This document shows, one piece after another, positions 7,814 to 14,591 of a stretch of DNA of 26,891 nucleotides (within the stretch, counting starts at the first letter, position 1; each line of letters starts with the position of its first letter). The position numbers were made by a program, and so were the translations under genes. The DNA is taken from contig JBEBXQ010000062.1 of assembly GCA_040391535.1 (NCBI GenBank), positions 1-26,891 on the forward strand, read 5' to 3'. The notes beneath the pieces were generated by a model, which was not told the origin of the DNA, ran no database searches, and saw only the letters and a list, made by a program, of their open reading frames with translations. The stretch comes from JBEBXQ01 sp040391535 (lineage in GTDB: Bacteria > Bacteroidota > Bacteroidia > Cytophagales > Spirosomataceae).

Positions 7814-9001
7814 ATGAGGACACTAGATACTTTTAATTTTTCCGGGAAAAAGGCGCTTGTCAGAGTGGATTTCAACGTACCGTTAAATGAAAAATTTGAA
7901 ATTACGGACGATACCAGGATCAAAGCTACTATCCCGACAATTAACAAAATTCTTAGCGACGGCGGTGCCTGTATTCTGATGTCACATTTAGGACGTCCTA
8001 AAAATGGCCCGGATGTAAAAAACTCATTGAAACATTTGGTTACACCTTTATCTCTGATCTTTGGCAAGTCCATCAAATTCGCTTCTGATTGTATCGGAGA
8101 GGATGCGGAAACACTGGCCAGGGATTTGCAACCTGGTGAAATTCTGCTGCTTGAAAATCTGCGTTTTTACAAAGAAGAAGAAAAGGGAGATCGTGATTTT
8201 GCTGAAAAACTCGCAAAACTCGGAGATGTGTGGGTAATGGATGCCTTTGGTACGGCCCACAGAGCACATGCCTCAACGGCGGTAATCGGACAGTTCTTTG
8301 AAGATAAAGTATGTGGTTATGTCATGCAGGCTGAGCTGGACAATGCGCAGCGCGTTCTTGAACATGCCGACAGGCCATTCACGGCCATTATGGGAGGAGC
8401 GAAAATTTCAGATAAGATTCTGATTATTGAAAGAATGCTGGATAAAGTGGATAACCTGCTGATTGGCGGCGGAATGTCTTATACTTTCTCGAAAGCACAG
8501 GGCGGCAGTATCGGAAAGTCACTGCTGGAAGCCGATAAGCAGGATCTGACACTTGAATTAGTAAAAAAAGCAAAAGAAAAAGGGGTTAACCTTGTACTGC
8601 CGGTTGATACGGTCATTGCTGATGATTTCAGTAATGATGCACAAAAAGAGACAGTGCCTGCCGGGAACATTCCGGACGAATGGGAAGGACTTGACATTGG
8701 CCCTGAAACCGTAAAATTGTTTTCTGACATTCTGAAGAAATCCAAGACTATTCTTTGGAATGGCCCTATGGGTGTATTTGAGTTCCGTAACTTTGCCATT
8801 GGTACCAACGCCATCGCTGATGCGGTTGTGTATGCTACAGAAGAAAACGGCGCCTTTTCACTGATTGGTGGCGGCGATTCTGCTGCTGCTGTTAATAATG
8901 CAGGATATGGTGACCGGGTGAGTTATGTATCTACCGGTGGTGGTGCGTTACTGGAATACATGGAAGGAAAAGTGCTGCCGGGTGTAGCTGCTTTATCCTG
9001 A
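7814..9001 (+). CDS. pgk: Phosphoglycerate kinase
   Basis: A 395-residue cytosolic enzyme of normal length. It transfers the acyl phosphate of 1,3-bisphosphoglycerate to ADP, giving 3-phosphoglycerate and ATP in glycolysis, reversibly. Family motifs are in order: RVDFNVPLN (residues 17-25), MSHLGRPK, LLENLRFYKEEEKGDRDFA, MDAFGTAHRAHAS, IMGGAKISDK, LWNGPMGVFE, GGGDSAAAVNN and the C-terminal STGGGALLEYMEGKVLPG. ATG start. It has its own -7 element and a strong terminator, so it is probably monocistronic. Nothing unusual was seen. Confidence 0.98.
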   Translation: MRTLDTFNFSGKKALVRVDFNVPLNEKFEITDDTRIKATIPTINKILSDGGACILMSHLGRPKNGPDVKNSLKHLVTPLSLIFGKSIKFASDCIGEDAETLARDLQPGEILLLENLRFYKEEEKGDRDFAEKLAKLGDVWVMDAFGTAHRAHASTAVIGQFFEDKVCGYVMQAELDNAQRVLEHADRPFTAIMGGAKISDKILIIERMLDKVDNLLIGGGMSYTFSKAQGGSIGKSLLEADKQDLTLELVKKAKEKGVNLVLPVDTVIADDFSNDAQKETVPAGNIPDEWEGLDIGPETVKLFSDILKKSKTILWNGPMGVFEFRNFAIGTNAIADAVVYATEENGAFSLIGGGDSAAAVNNAGYGDRVSYVSTGGGALLEYMEGKVLPGVAALS

Positions 9002-9022
9002 GCAAATGATATAAATTTATTG

Positions 9023-9066
9023 AAAAAGGAACACCTGGGAGACATTGCTTTCAGGTGTTTTTTTTA
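9023..9066 (+). terminator. Rho-independent terminator of pgk
   Basis: AACACCTG (9030-9037) pairs exactly with CAGGTGTT (9052-9059), flanked by an A-run before and a run of T after (through 9065), 22 bp after the pgk stop. The A/T flanks with two G-T pairs extend the stem. Confidence 0.88.
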
Positions 9067-9270
9067 TTGACTGAATCATGACCACGTCAGTTCTGTCAAC
9101 GCTTTACGGATATACCTCCGCTTTGCAATCATACTGTCATTCCTCCGGACTTAAAATAAGCACGAAGTGGTGGAATGATTATAGAAAGGTGGAAGAAGAT
9201 AACGCTTATCAAGCTCTGAAAGAGTGATAATGTCAGATGGTAAACGTATCCCGAACTGACGTTAAGACAA
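9067..9270. repeat. Intergenic DNA with inverted-repeat pair, no gene seen
   Basis: This stretch holds no convincing gene. ACGTCAGTTC at 9084-9093 and its exact reverse complement GAACTGACGT at 9253-9262 bracket about 160 bp. Inside the arms the similarity continues only loosely (ACGCTTTAC against ACGTTTAC when the right side is reversed). It could be a degenerate miniature element, a long-range RNA stem or coincidence. No flanking target-site duplication was recognised. Confidence 0.3.
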
Positions 9271-9271
9271 G

Positions 9272-9304
9272 AAAAAACCCACTCCTAAATCAAGGAATGG
9301 GTTT
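9272..9304 (-). terminator. Terminator of the outer-membrane receptor gene
   Basis: AAACCCA (9275-9281) pairs with TGGGTTT (9298-9304); after one mismatch the stem continues with TCC/GGA. Read on the minus strand the hairpin is followed by a T6 run (complement of the A-run at 9272-9277). It lies 57 bp past the receptor stop. Confidence 0.8.
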
Positions 9305-9360
9305 AACATGTTTAACCTAAACTAATCGTATGAATTAGTATTTTTCAGGCATTGCGGAGA

Positions 9361-11805
9361 TCAGCTGTCGCCACTTCCCACACGCTGCTGCAGATCAGAC
9401 GATCCGGTATTTCTGTTTCTCACCTTTACATTCTGATTACCGAAACGGTACGTAAAAGTAATCCTGACCTGGCGGCTTGGCCACTTGCTGTGCACTTTCA
9501 GGTCAATATCTTCAAATCTGGTTTCTCCGCGGAAGGAGTTCATCCAGAATATATCGTTTACATTCAGGCGTAGTGTAGCCTTTTTCTCCAGCATGGTTTT
9601 CTGGATTCCGGCATTAATCATCCCCATCGAACGCGATTTAAACAAATCGTAAACCGCAGGGCTGTTGTACCAGCCTGATAATTCGGCGGTCCATCCTTTA
9701 CCCAATGTAAAGGTATTGTTCAGGCTGCCGTTCCAGGAAAACGCCTTCAGGTCATAAATAGCCTCCTGGTAATAGGTATTATAGTGCATATAGACCGCAG
9801 TAGCGTTGGTTTGCATATTCCACCATTTCGTTACCGGAACAGGTGCCGAAACATTCAGGCTCCAGTAATCCTGATTATTAAGGTTATCGGCCATAATATA
9901 GGTTTTGTTTTCCTCAGGAATCTGGTAAGTCACCTCTCCTACAATCATATCCTTCGTGCGGCTGTAAGCGAGTGTGGTATTCAGGAACTGCTTGAAAACA
10001 TGCACCAACTGAAAGGAATGTGTATACTGCGGCTTCAATAAGGGATTCCCTCTGCTGAAAGTATACGGGTCAAGGTAATATTCAAACGGATTCAGTGACT
10101 GATAATTCGGGCGGTCGATCCGGTAACTGTAAGACAGGTTAAGCACATTGTTGCTGTCAAGGTCTCTGGACAGAAACACACTTGGAAACAGATTTACATA
10201 CTCCCTCTTGTTAATTTTATTCATCGTAACAGAGTTACCGGTCGATGAAGTATGTTCCAGTCTCAACCCCAGCTGAAATTTGGTTTTCGCATTCAGCTGA
10301 CCGCTGTAGTTACCATAAGCGGCATTGATATTTTCATCGTAATTAAACTGATTGCTGCGGTTTGGGTCCAGTTCCCATTTTGAATCAAACTGATTTTCAA
10401 ATACCATGTTATTCTCAGCGGTTACCAGGCTCGACTTCGCTCCCACCTCAATTTTCCCCTTCCCTACCGGTCTTGTGAAATCGATTTTAGCTACCCCGAT
10501 ATTGATCTTTGAAGGAGTCTGATTACGCATAATTTCAGGCACTCCCACACTGCTTCCGTCAGGATTAAAATAGCGGGTATCCATGTATGTACCGCCGCTT
10601 CTGTCATAATTTACATAGTCGACATCAAAGGTCAGCTCCTTTCCTTTATCATCAAAAAGATGCTTTAAATTCAGGTTTGCAGTAATATTATTCAGGTTAT
10701 TATCATTTACCGATTGGGTATTATACGTTTGGGATAACACCTTATTATCGTCAAGAATTTTAGTATCCGTAGTTCTCGGTCCTTCAAACCCGTTTTTAAA
10801 ACCGGATGCCAGTACACCCACAGTTGTCTTGTCCGAGATATAATAATCTACCCCGCCTCTGAAGCTATAGTTATAGGCGCTCCAGTTCATGCCGGAGTAC
10901 TGATCAAAATAGGTCTTTTTGCCTTCATAAGGGATCGATCTTTCAATATGGTTGGTATTAAACCCTTCCCCCTTAAAGCCATTGACCGTACCGAAAATAC
11001 TCACTTTACCCTCCCGGTGATTCAAAGAAAGCGAACCGTTTCCTCTCAGCAGGTTCCGGCTGGTAATACCTCCACCGGCTGTTACAGTACCGTTGGTTCC
11101 GAAATTTTTATTCTTTTTGAATTTGATATTAATAATGCCCGAGTTCCCGGCAGCATCGTATTTCGAAGAAGGGTTGGTAATGAGTTCGATTTTTTCTATG
11201 TTATCACTTGGCGTATTCTTCAGCAGGTCGATCAGCTCCTGTTCCGACAAATACGATTGTTTTCCGTCAATCTGTACAATAATACCTTCTTTTCCCCTCA
11301 GCTTCAGACGGTCATTCTGCTGATCTACCGTTACACCAGGCGCACGTTCCAGTACTTCCAGAGCAGTAGCACCCGCCGAAACAATACTGTTTTCAACATT
11401 CACCACCGTGCGGTCGATAAGCTGTTCGATAAAAGGTTTTTTGGCAACAACGGTAACTTCCTTCAGTTTTTGTTCTTCCGGTACCAGCACAACCGGTTCG
11501 AGGCTTACAGGCTTTCCGCTTTCCAGCAGAAGCGGTGAATAGTTTTTTTCATAACCCAGCACTGAAACCATCAGAAGGTATTTTCCGGCTTTGACCTGGT
11601 CAATCAGATAACGTCCGTCTGTTTCTGTAGTTACTCCCTTCACCAGTACCGAATCAACTTCATTCAGTAAAAGTACATTGGCAAAAGGAGCAGGTTCTTT
11701 CTTCTCATCCAGAACAGCTCCTTTCACGGAAGTCAGTTCGCTTTGTGCTTTGACATTCAAACTGCTCAGGATTGATAATGTCAGAATTGCAGTTAAAATT
11801 TTCAT
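9361..11805 (-). CDS. Outer-membrane beta-barrel (TonB-dependent receptor-like) protein
   Basis: An 814-residue outer-membrane protein. Seen in order: Sec signal peptide (residues 1-20, ending VKAQ); carboxypeptidase-regulatory-like domain (about 26-110: VKGAVLDEKKEPAPFANVLL, DGRYLIDQVKAGKYLLMVS); plug-like region (about 115-230: VTVVAKKPFIEQLIDRTVVN, ALEVLERAPGVTV, IVQIDGKQSYLSEQEL, IEKIELITNPSSKYDAAGNS, GIINIKFKK); then a long beta-barrel with many aromatic strands, ending in a short hydrophilic tail after the barrel motif TFTYRFG. This fits the Bacteroidota outer-membrane beta-barrel family (OMP_b-brl_3), related to TonB-dependent receptors but not the SusC type. No SusD partner is adjacent and the cargo is unknown. 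ATG start. A -7 element and a near-palindrome lie 75-90 bp upstream. Confidence 0.88.
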   Translation of the reverse strand: MKILTAILTLSILSSLNVKAQSELTSVKGAVLDEKKEPAPFANVLLLNEVDSVLVKGVTTETDGRYLIDQVKAGKYLLMVSVLGYEKNYSPLLLESGKPVSLEPVVLVPEEQKLKEVTVVAKKPFIEQLIDRTVVNVENSIVSAGATALEVLERAPGVTVDQQNDRLKLRGKEGIIVQIDGKQSYLSEQELIDLLKNTPSDNIEKIELITNPSSKYDAAGNSGIINIKFKKNKNFGTNGTVTAGGGITSRNLLRGNGSLSLNHREGKVSIFGTVNGFKGEGFNTNHIERSIPYEGKKTYFDQYSGMNWSAYNYSFRGGVDYYISDKTTVGVLASGFKNGFEGPRTTDTKILDDNKVLSQTYNTQSVNDNNLNNITANLNLKHLFDDKGKELTFDVDYVNYDRSGGTYMDTRYFNPDGSSVGVPEIMRNQTPSKINIGVAKIDFTRPVGKGKIEVGAKSSLVTAENNMVFENQFDSKWELDPNRSNQFNYDENINAAYGNYSGQLNAKTKFQLGLRLEHTSSTGNSVTMNKINKREYVNLFPSVFLSRDLDSNNVLNLSYSYRIDRPNYQSLNPFEYYLDPYTFSRGNPLLKPQYTHSFQLVHVFKQFLNTTLAYSRTKDMIVGEVTYQIPEENKTYIMADNLNNQDYWSLNVSAPVPVTKWWNMQTNATAVYMHYNTYYQEAIYDLKAFSWNGSLNNTFTLGKGWTAELSGWYNSPAVYDLFKSRSMGMINAGIQKTMLEKKATLRLNVNDIFWMNSFRGETRFEDIDLKVHSKWPSRQVRITFTYRFGNQNVKVRNRNTGSSDLQQRVGSGDS

Positions 11806-11878
11806 GGCTAATAGTAAACGGCTAATAGATAATAATTAGTAAAGGTTATTTTTTGATAATAATTGTTAATTCACATTA

Positions 11879-11898
11879 CAAATGTATAGTACTATGCA
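11879..11898 (-). promoter_or_regulatory. -7 element with overlapping palindrome, receptor gene
   Basis: On the minus strand 11886-11879 reads TACATTTG, an exact TAnnTTTG match. Directly upstream and overlapping by one base is the perfect palindrome ATAGTACTAT (11886-11895), which extends to a 16-bp near-palindrome (11883-11898, one mismatched pair). Such a site over the core promoter could bind a dimeric repressor; this is inference. Confidence 0.4.
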
Positions 11899-12077
11899 TA
11901 ACATAGAACCTTTCTTTACACAAATGGTTAATTGAGCTTATAAACGGAAGACAGAAGAAGGGCCGGCCACATTTTCGTATTCAGTCTTAGTTCATAGATT
12001 GAGAAAATGTTGAAAACGTTGCATACGGAGACAAAAAATTGTAAATCGTAATCCTTTTCAACCATTAAGTGTACAGT

Positions 12078-13550
12078 ATGTATTCGGGATTTCATCATGA
12101 TTCATTGGGTTTACTGACTGATCTGTATCAGCTGACCATGGCGTACGGATATTATAAATCGGGTAAAGCAGAAGAAGAAGCGGTATTTAATCTGTATTTC
12201 AGAAAAAATCCATTCCAGGGTGGGTATGTGATCGCCTGCGGACTTGAAAATGCGATTGAATATATCAACGAATTCCGTTTCAGTGAAAACGATCTCAGTT
12301 ACCTTCGCTCACTGACCGGGAATGATGGCGAAGCAATGTTTTCTGAAGATTTTCTGGAATACCTCCGTGACCTGAAATTCTCCTGCAGTATTTCGGCTAT
12401 CCCGGAAGGAACAGCCGTATTTCCAAACGAACCCTTATTAAGAATCACCGGGCCGATCCTGCAATGTCAGTTACTGGAAACTCCTTTGCTGACCATCATT
12501 AATTTCCAGTCGCTGATTGCTACAAAATCAGCGCGGATCAGGCAGGTTGCCCCCAAAGACACCTTAATGGAATTTGGTTTACGCCGTGCTCAGGGACCTG
12601 ACGGAGGCATTACAGCCAGCAGGGCTGCTTATATCGGCGGCTTTGACGGCACCTCTAATGTGCTGGCCGGTAAACTGTTCAATATTCCGGTAAAAGGGAC
12701 ACACGCCCATAGCTGGGTAATGTCGTTTGACAGTGAAGAAGAATCATTTCAGGTTTATGCAAATGTGTTGCCTAATAATGTCACGTTGCTTGTCGATACA
12801 TATGATAGCATAGAAGGTGTAAAAAATGCCATTAAGACAGGTTTTTTACTGAAAGCGCGTGGCTACAGACTATCTGCTATCCGGCTTGATTCAGGGGATC
12901 TGGCCTATCTGAGTATTGAAGCCCGCAAATTACTGGATGAAGCCGGCTTTGAGGATACAGGGATTGTCGCCAGCAATGACCTGGACGAGTATCTGATTGC
13001 CAGCCTTAAGAATCAGGGAGCGGCGGTCAATATCTGGGGCGTGGGGACGAAACTTGTCACGGCATCAGACCAGCCTGCGCTGGGTGGTGTTTACAAACTT
13101 GCAGCCTTAAGGAATGCAGAAGGAGAATGGGAATACAAAATCAAGCTTTCAGAGCAGGCCATCAAAATCAATACACCGGGTATTCAGCAGGTAAGACGAT
13201 ATAAAAACCAGCAGGGATTTGTGGCAGATATGATCTATAATACCGAAATGCCACCTGAAGAAAGACCGGCGATGACCGACCCGCTGGATTTTACAAAAAA
13301 GAGGAGTTTTCAGGAGGATGATACTTATGAGGATTTATTGGTGGAAATTTACAAAAACGGCCGGCTGACCTATAGGTTACCGGACATAGAACAGATCAGG
13401 GCAAGAGCTGCTGATCAGCTCGGCAACCTGCATAAGGGAATTAAAAGGCTGGCCAATCCGCATCAGTATCCGGTTGGACTTGAAGAGCAGCTGTTTGATC
13501 TGAAAACCGCACTGATATTAAAACTAAGACAAGGCAAACAAGTTAAATAG
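12078..13550 (+). CDS. pncB: Nicotinate phosphoribosyltransferase
   Basis: About 490 residues, cytosolic. It converts nicotinate and PRPP, with ATP hydrolysis, into nicotinate mononucleotide in the NAD salvage (Preiss-Handler) pathway. Seen: LLTDLYQLTMAYGYYKSG at the N-terminus, EFGLRRAQGPDGGITASRAA (about residues 165-184), the GTHAHSWVMSF motif (about 207-217) with the histidine region phosphorylated in this family, AIRLDSGDLAYLS, and VASNDLDEYLI followed by WGVGTKLVTASDQPALGGVY. The length of about 490 fits the longer PncB subfamily. A GTG at 12069 would add three residues; ATG 12078 is preferred because the conserved start follows it. The next gene begins 4 bp after the stop, suggesting an operon. 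Confidence 0.93.
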   Translation: MYSGFHHDSLGLLTDLYQLTMAYGYYKSGKAEEEAVFNLYFRKNPFQGGYVIACGLENAIEYINEFRFSENDLSYLRSLTGNDGEAMFSEDFLEYLRDLKFSCSISAIPEGTAVFPNEPLLRITGPILQCQLLETPLLTIINFQSLIATKSARIRQVAPKDTLMEFGLRRAQGPDGGITASRAAYIGGFDGTSNVLAGKLFNIPVKGTHAHSWVMSFDSEEESFQVYANVLPNNVTLLVDTYDSIEGVKNAIKTGFLLKARGYRLSAIRLDSGDLAYLSIEARKLLDEAGFEDTGIVASNDLDEYLIASLKNQGAAVNIWGVGTKLVTASDQPALGGVYKLAALRNAEGEWEYKIKLSEQAIKINTPGIQQVRRYKNQQGFVADMIYNTEMPPEERPAMTDPLDFTKKRSFQEDDTYEDLLVEIYKNGRLTYRLPDIEQIRARAADQLGNLHKGIKRLANPHQYPVGLEEQLFDLKTALILKLRQGKQVK

Positions 13551-13554
13551 TATA

Positions 13555-14001
13555 ATGAATAAAAAAGCACTCCTGGAATACCTGATTTCGCTGATCAGAG
13601 AAAAAATGGATACGGTTCAGGAAGCGATGAACCTGGCACAGCAATCTGCCAATCAGGAAACCAAAAGTACAGCGGGCGACAAATACGAAACGGCAAGAGC
13701 GATGGCACAGAACGAAAGGGATATTTATGCACGGCAGCTTTTGCAGATCAAACAGGATTTTAATACTTTACAGCAACTTGATATTCAAAAGAAATCAGAA
13801 AGGATTATTCCCGGCAGCCTCACTACAACGAGTTTCGGGACATTTTTTGTGTCGGTAAGTATCGGTCTGACTCACTGGGAGAATCAGAAAATAATGGCTG
13901 TTTCGCCTGTTTCTCCCGCAGGAAAAGCCATTTTAGGGAAACAGGCAGGTGAAACATTCCAGTTTCAGGGAAAAACCCATAAGGTATTTACCCTGGAATA
14001 A
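13555..14001 (+). CDS. Small GreA/GreB C-terminal-like protein
   Basis: A 148-residue cytosolic protein. Residues 1-80 are helical and charged with coiled-coil character. The C-terminal part (about 85-148) contains MAVSPVSPAGKAILGKQAGE and an ending like the FKBP-like C-terminal domain of GreA/GreB/Rnk proteins, which contact RNA polymerase. The N-terminal helices are shorter than the GreA coiled-coil. Relatives in Bacteroidota are often misnamed 3-oxoacyl-ACP synthase; no ketosynthase motif is present. A role in transcription is inference. It begins 4 bp after pncB and is followed 33 bp later by a glyoxalase-like gene, so it is probably co-transcribed. Confidence 0.65.
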   Translation: MNKKALLEYLISLIREKMDTVQEAMNLAQQSANQETKSTAGDKYETARAMAQNERDIYARQLLQIKQDFNTLQQLDIQKKSERIIPGSLTTTSFGTFFVSVSIGLTHWENQKIMAVSPVSPAGKAILGKQAGETFQFQGKTHKVFTLE

Positions 14002-14034
14002 TATAATTTATCAATCTATAAACCTGAATAACAG

Positions 14035-14391
14035 ATGACCAGATCTATCCCCGTTTTCAGAATTTTTGATTATACCAAAACGCTGGAATTCTACATCAAC
14101 TGGCTGGGCTTCCGGATCAACTGGGAAGATCGGCGGGAAGGCTGCCCGTTATATATGGAAATTGAGCTGGGAGACATTGTTCTGCATTTGTCAGAACACC
14201 ATGGCGACTGCACACCCGGCTCCAGAATTTATATTAAGGATTTTGAAAATCTGAAAGATTATCAGCATGAACTGATTGCAAAGCAGTATAAGTACAACAA
14301 GCCGGGATTACACAAAACGCCGTGGAATACTATTGAAATGGAGGTGATCGATCCTTTCGGAAACAGGCTGACGTTTAATGAGAATATATGA
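14035..14391 (+). CDS. VOC/glyoxalase-bleomycin resistance superfamily protein
   Basis: A 118-residue protein, the size of a single-chain VOC fold that usually dimerises. Seen: VFRIFDYTKTLEFYINWLGF near residues 7-26, the metal-site-like IVLHLSEHHGD (about 49-59) with PGSRIYI following, and the C-terminal IEMEVIDPFGNRLTF. It best fits the glyoxalase-like group found with bleomycin resistance proteins; whether it binds an antibiotic, detoxifies a metabolite or has another role cannot be told. It lies at the end of the pncB cluster, before a hairpin. ATG start. Confidence 0.85.
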   Translation: MTRSIPVFRIFDYTKTLEFYINWLGFRINWEDRREGCPLYMEIELGDIVLHLSEHHGDCTPGSRIYIKDFENLKDYQHELIAKQYKYNKPGLHKTPWNTIEMEVIDPFGNRLTFNENI

Positions 14392-14455
14392 ACCTTCCTG
14401 AACACTACCTCTGCAATAGTATATTCTGTGTATTTCTGCTTTGAATAATAATGGC

Positions 14456-14502
14456 AGCCGGGTATTTCATGCTTACCTCCGGCTTTATTAACCGGTTTTT
14501 TT
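14456..14502 (+). terminator. Possible terminator after the pncB cluster
   Basis: AGCCGG (14456-14461) pairs with CCGGCT (14479-14484) and GTA pairs with TAC inside a two-base bulge, giving a 9-bp bulged stem. A T-rich run lies at about 14494-14502, roughly 10 nt after the stem, which weakens the call. Confidence 0.45.
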
Positions 14503-14591
14503 CTTTATACAATTCAATTGATTTTGTAAATTGAACATGCAAATACTATTCCGGGAAGAGCTGAGCATCAGCATTCCCATTATACCTGATC

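Noticed and set aside
10948..11538. A 196-codon open frame on the plus strand
   Set aside because: It lies wholly inside the outer-membrane receptor gene on the opposite strand, and its residues show no recognisable family features; the receptor frame has a full signal peptide and domain order.
13555..14001. 3-oxoacyl-ACP synthase
   Set aside because: 148 residues is too short and no ketosynthase Cys-His-His motif is visible; the C-terminus looks like GreA/GreB.
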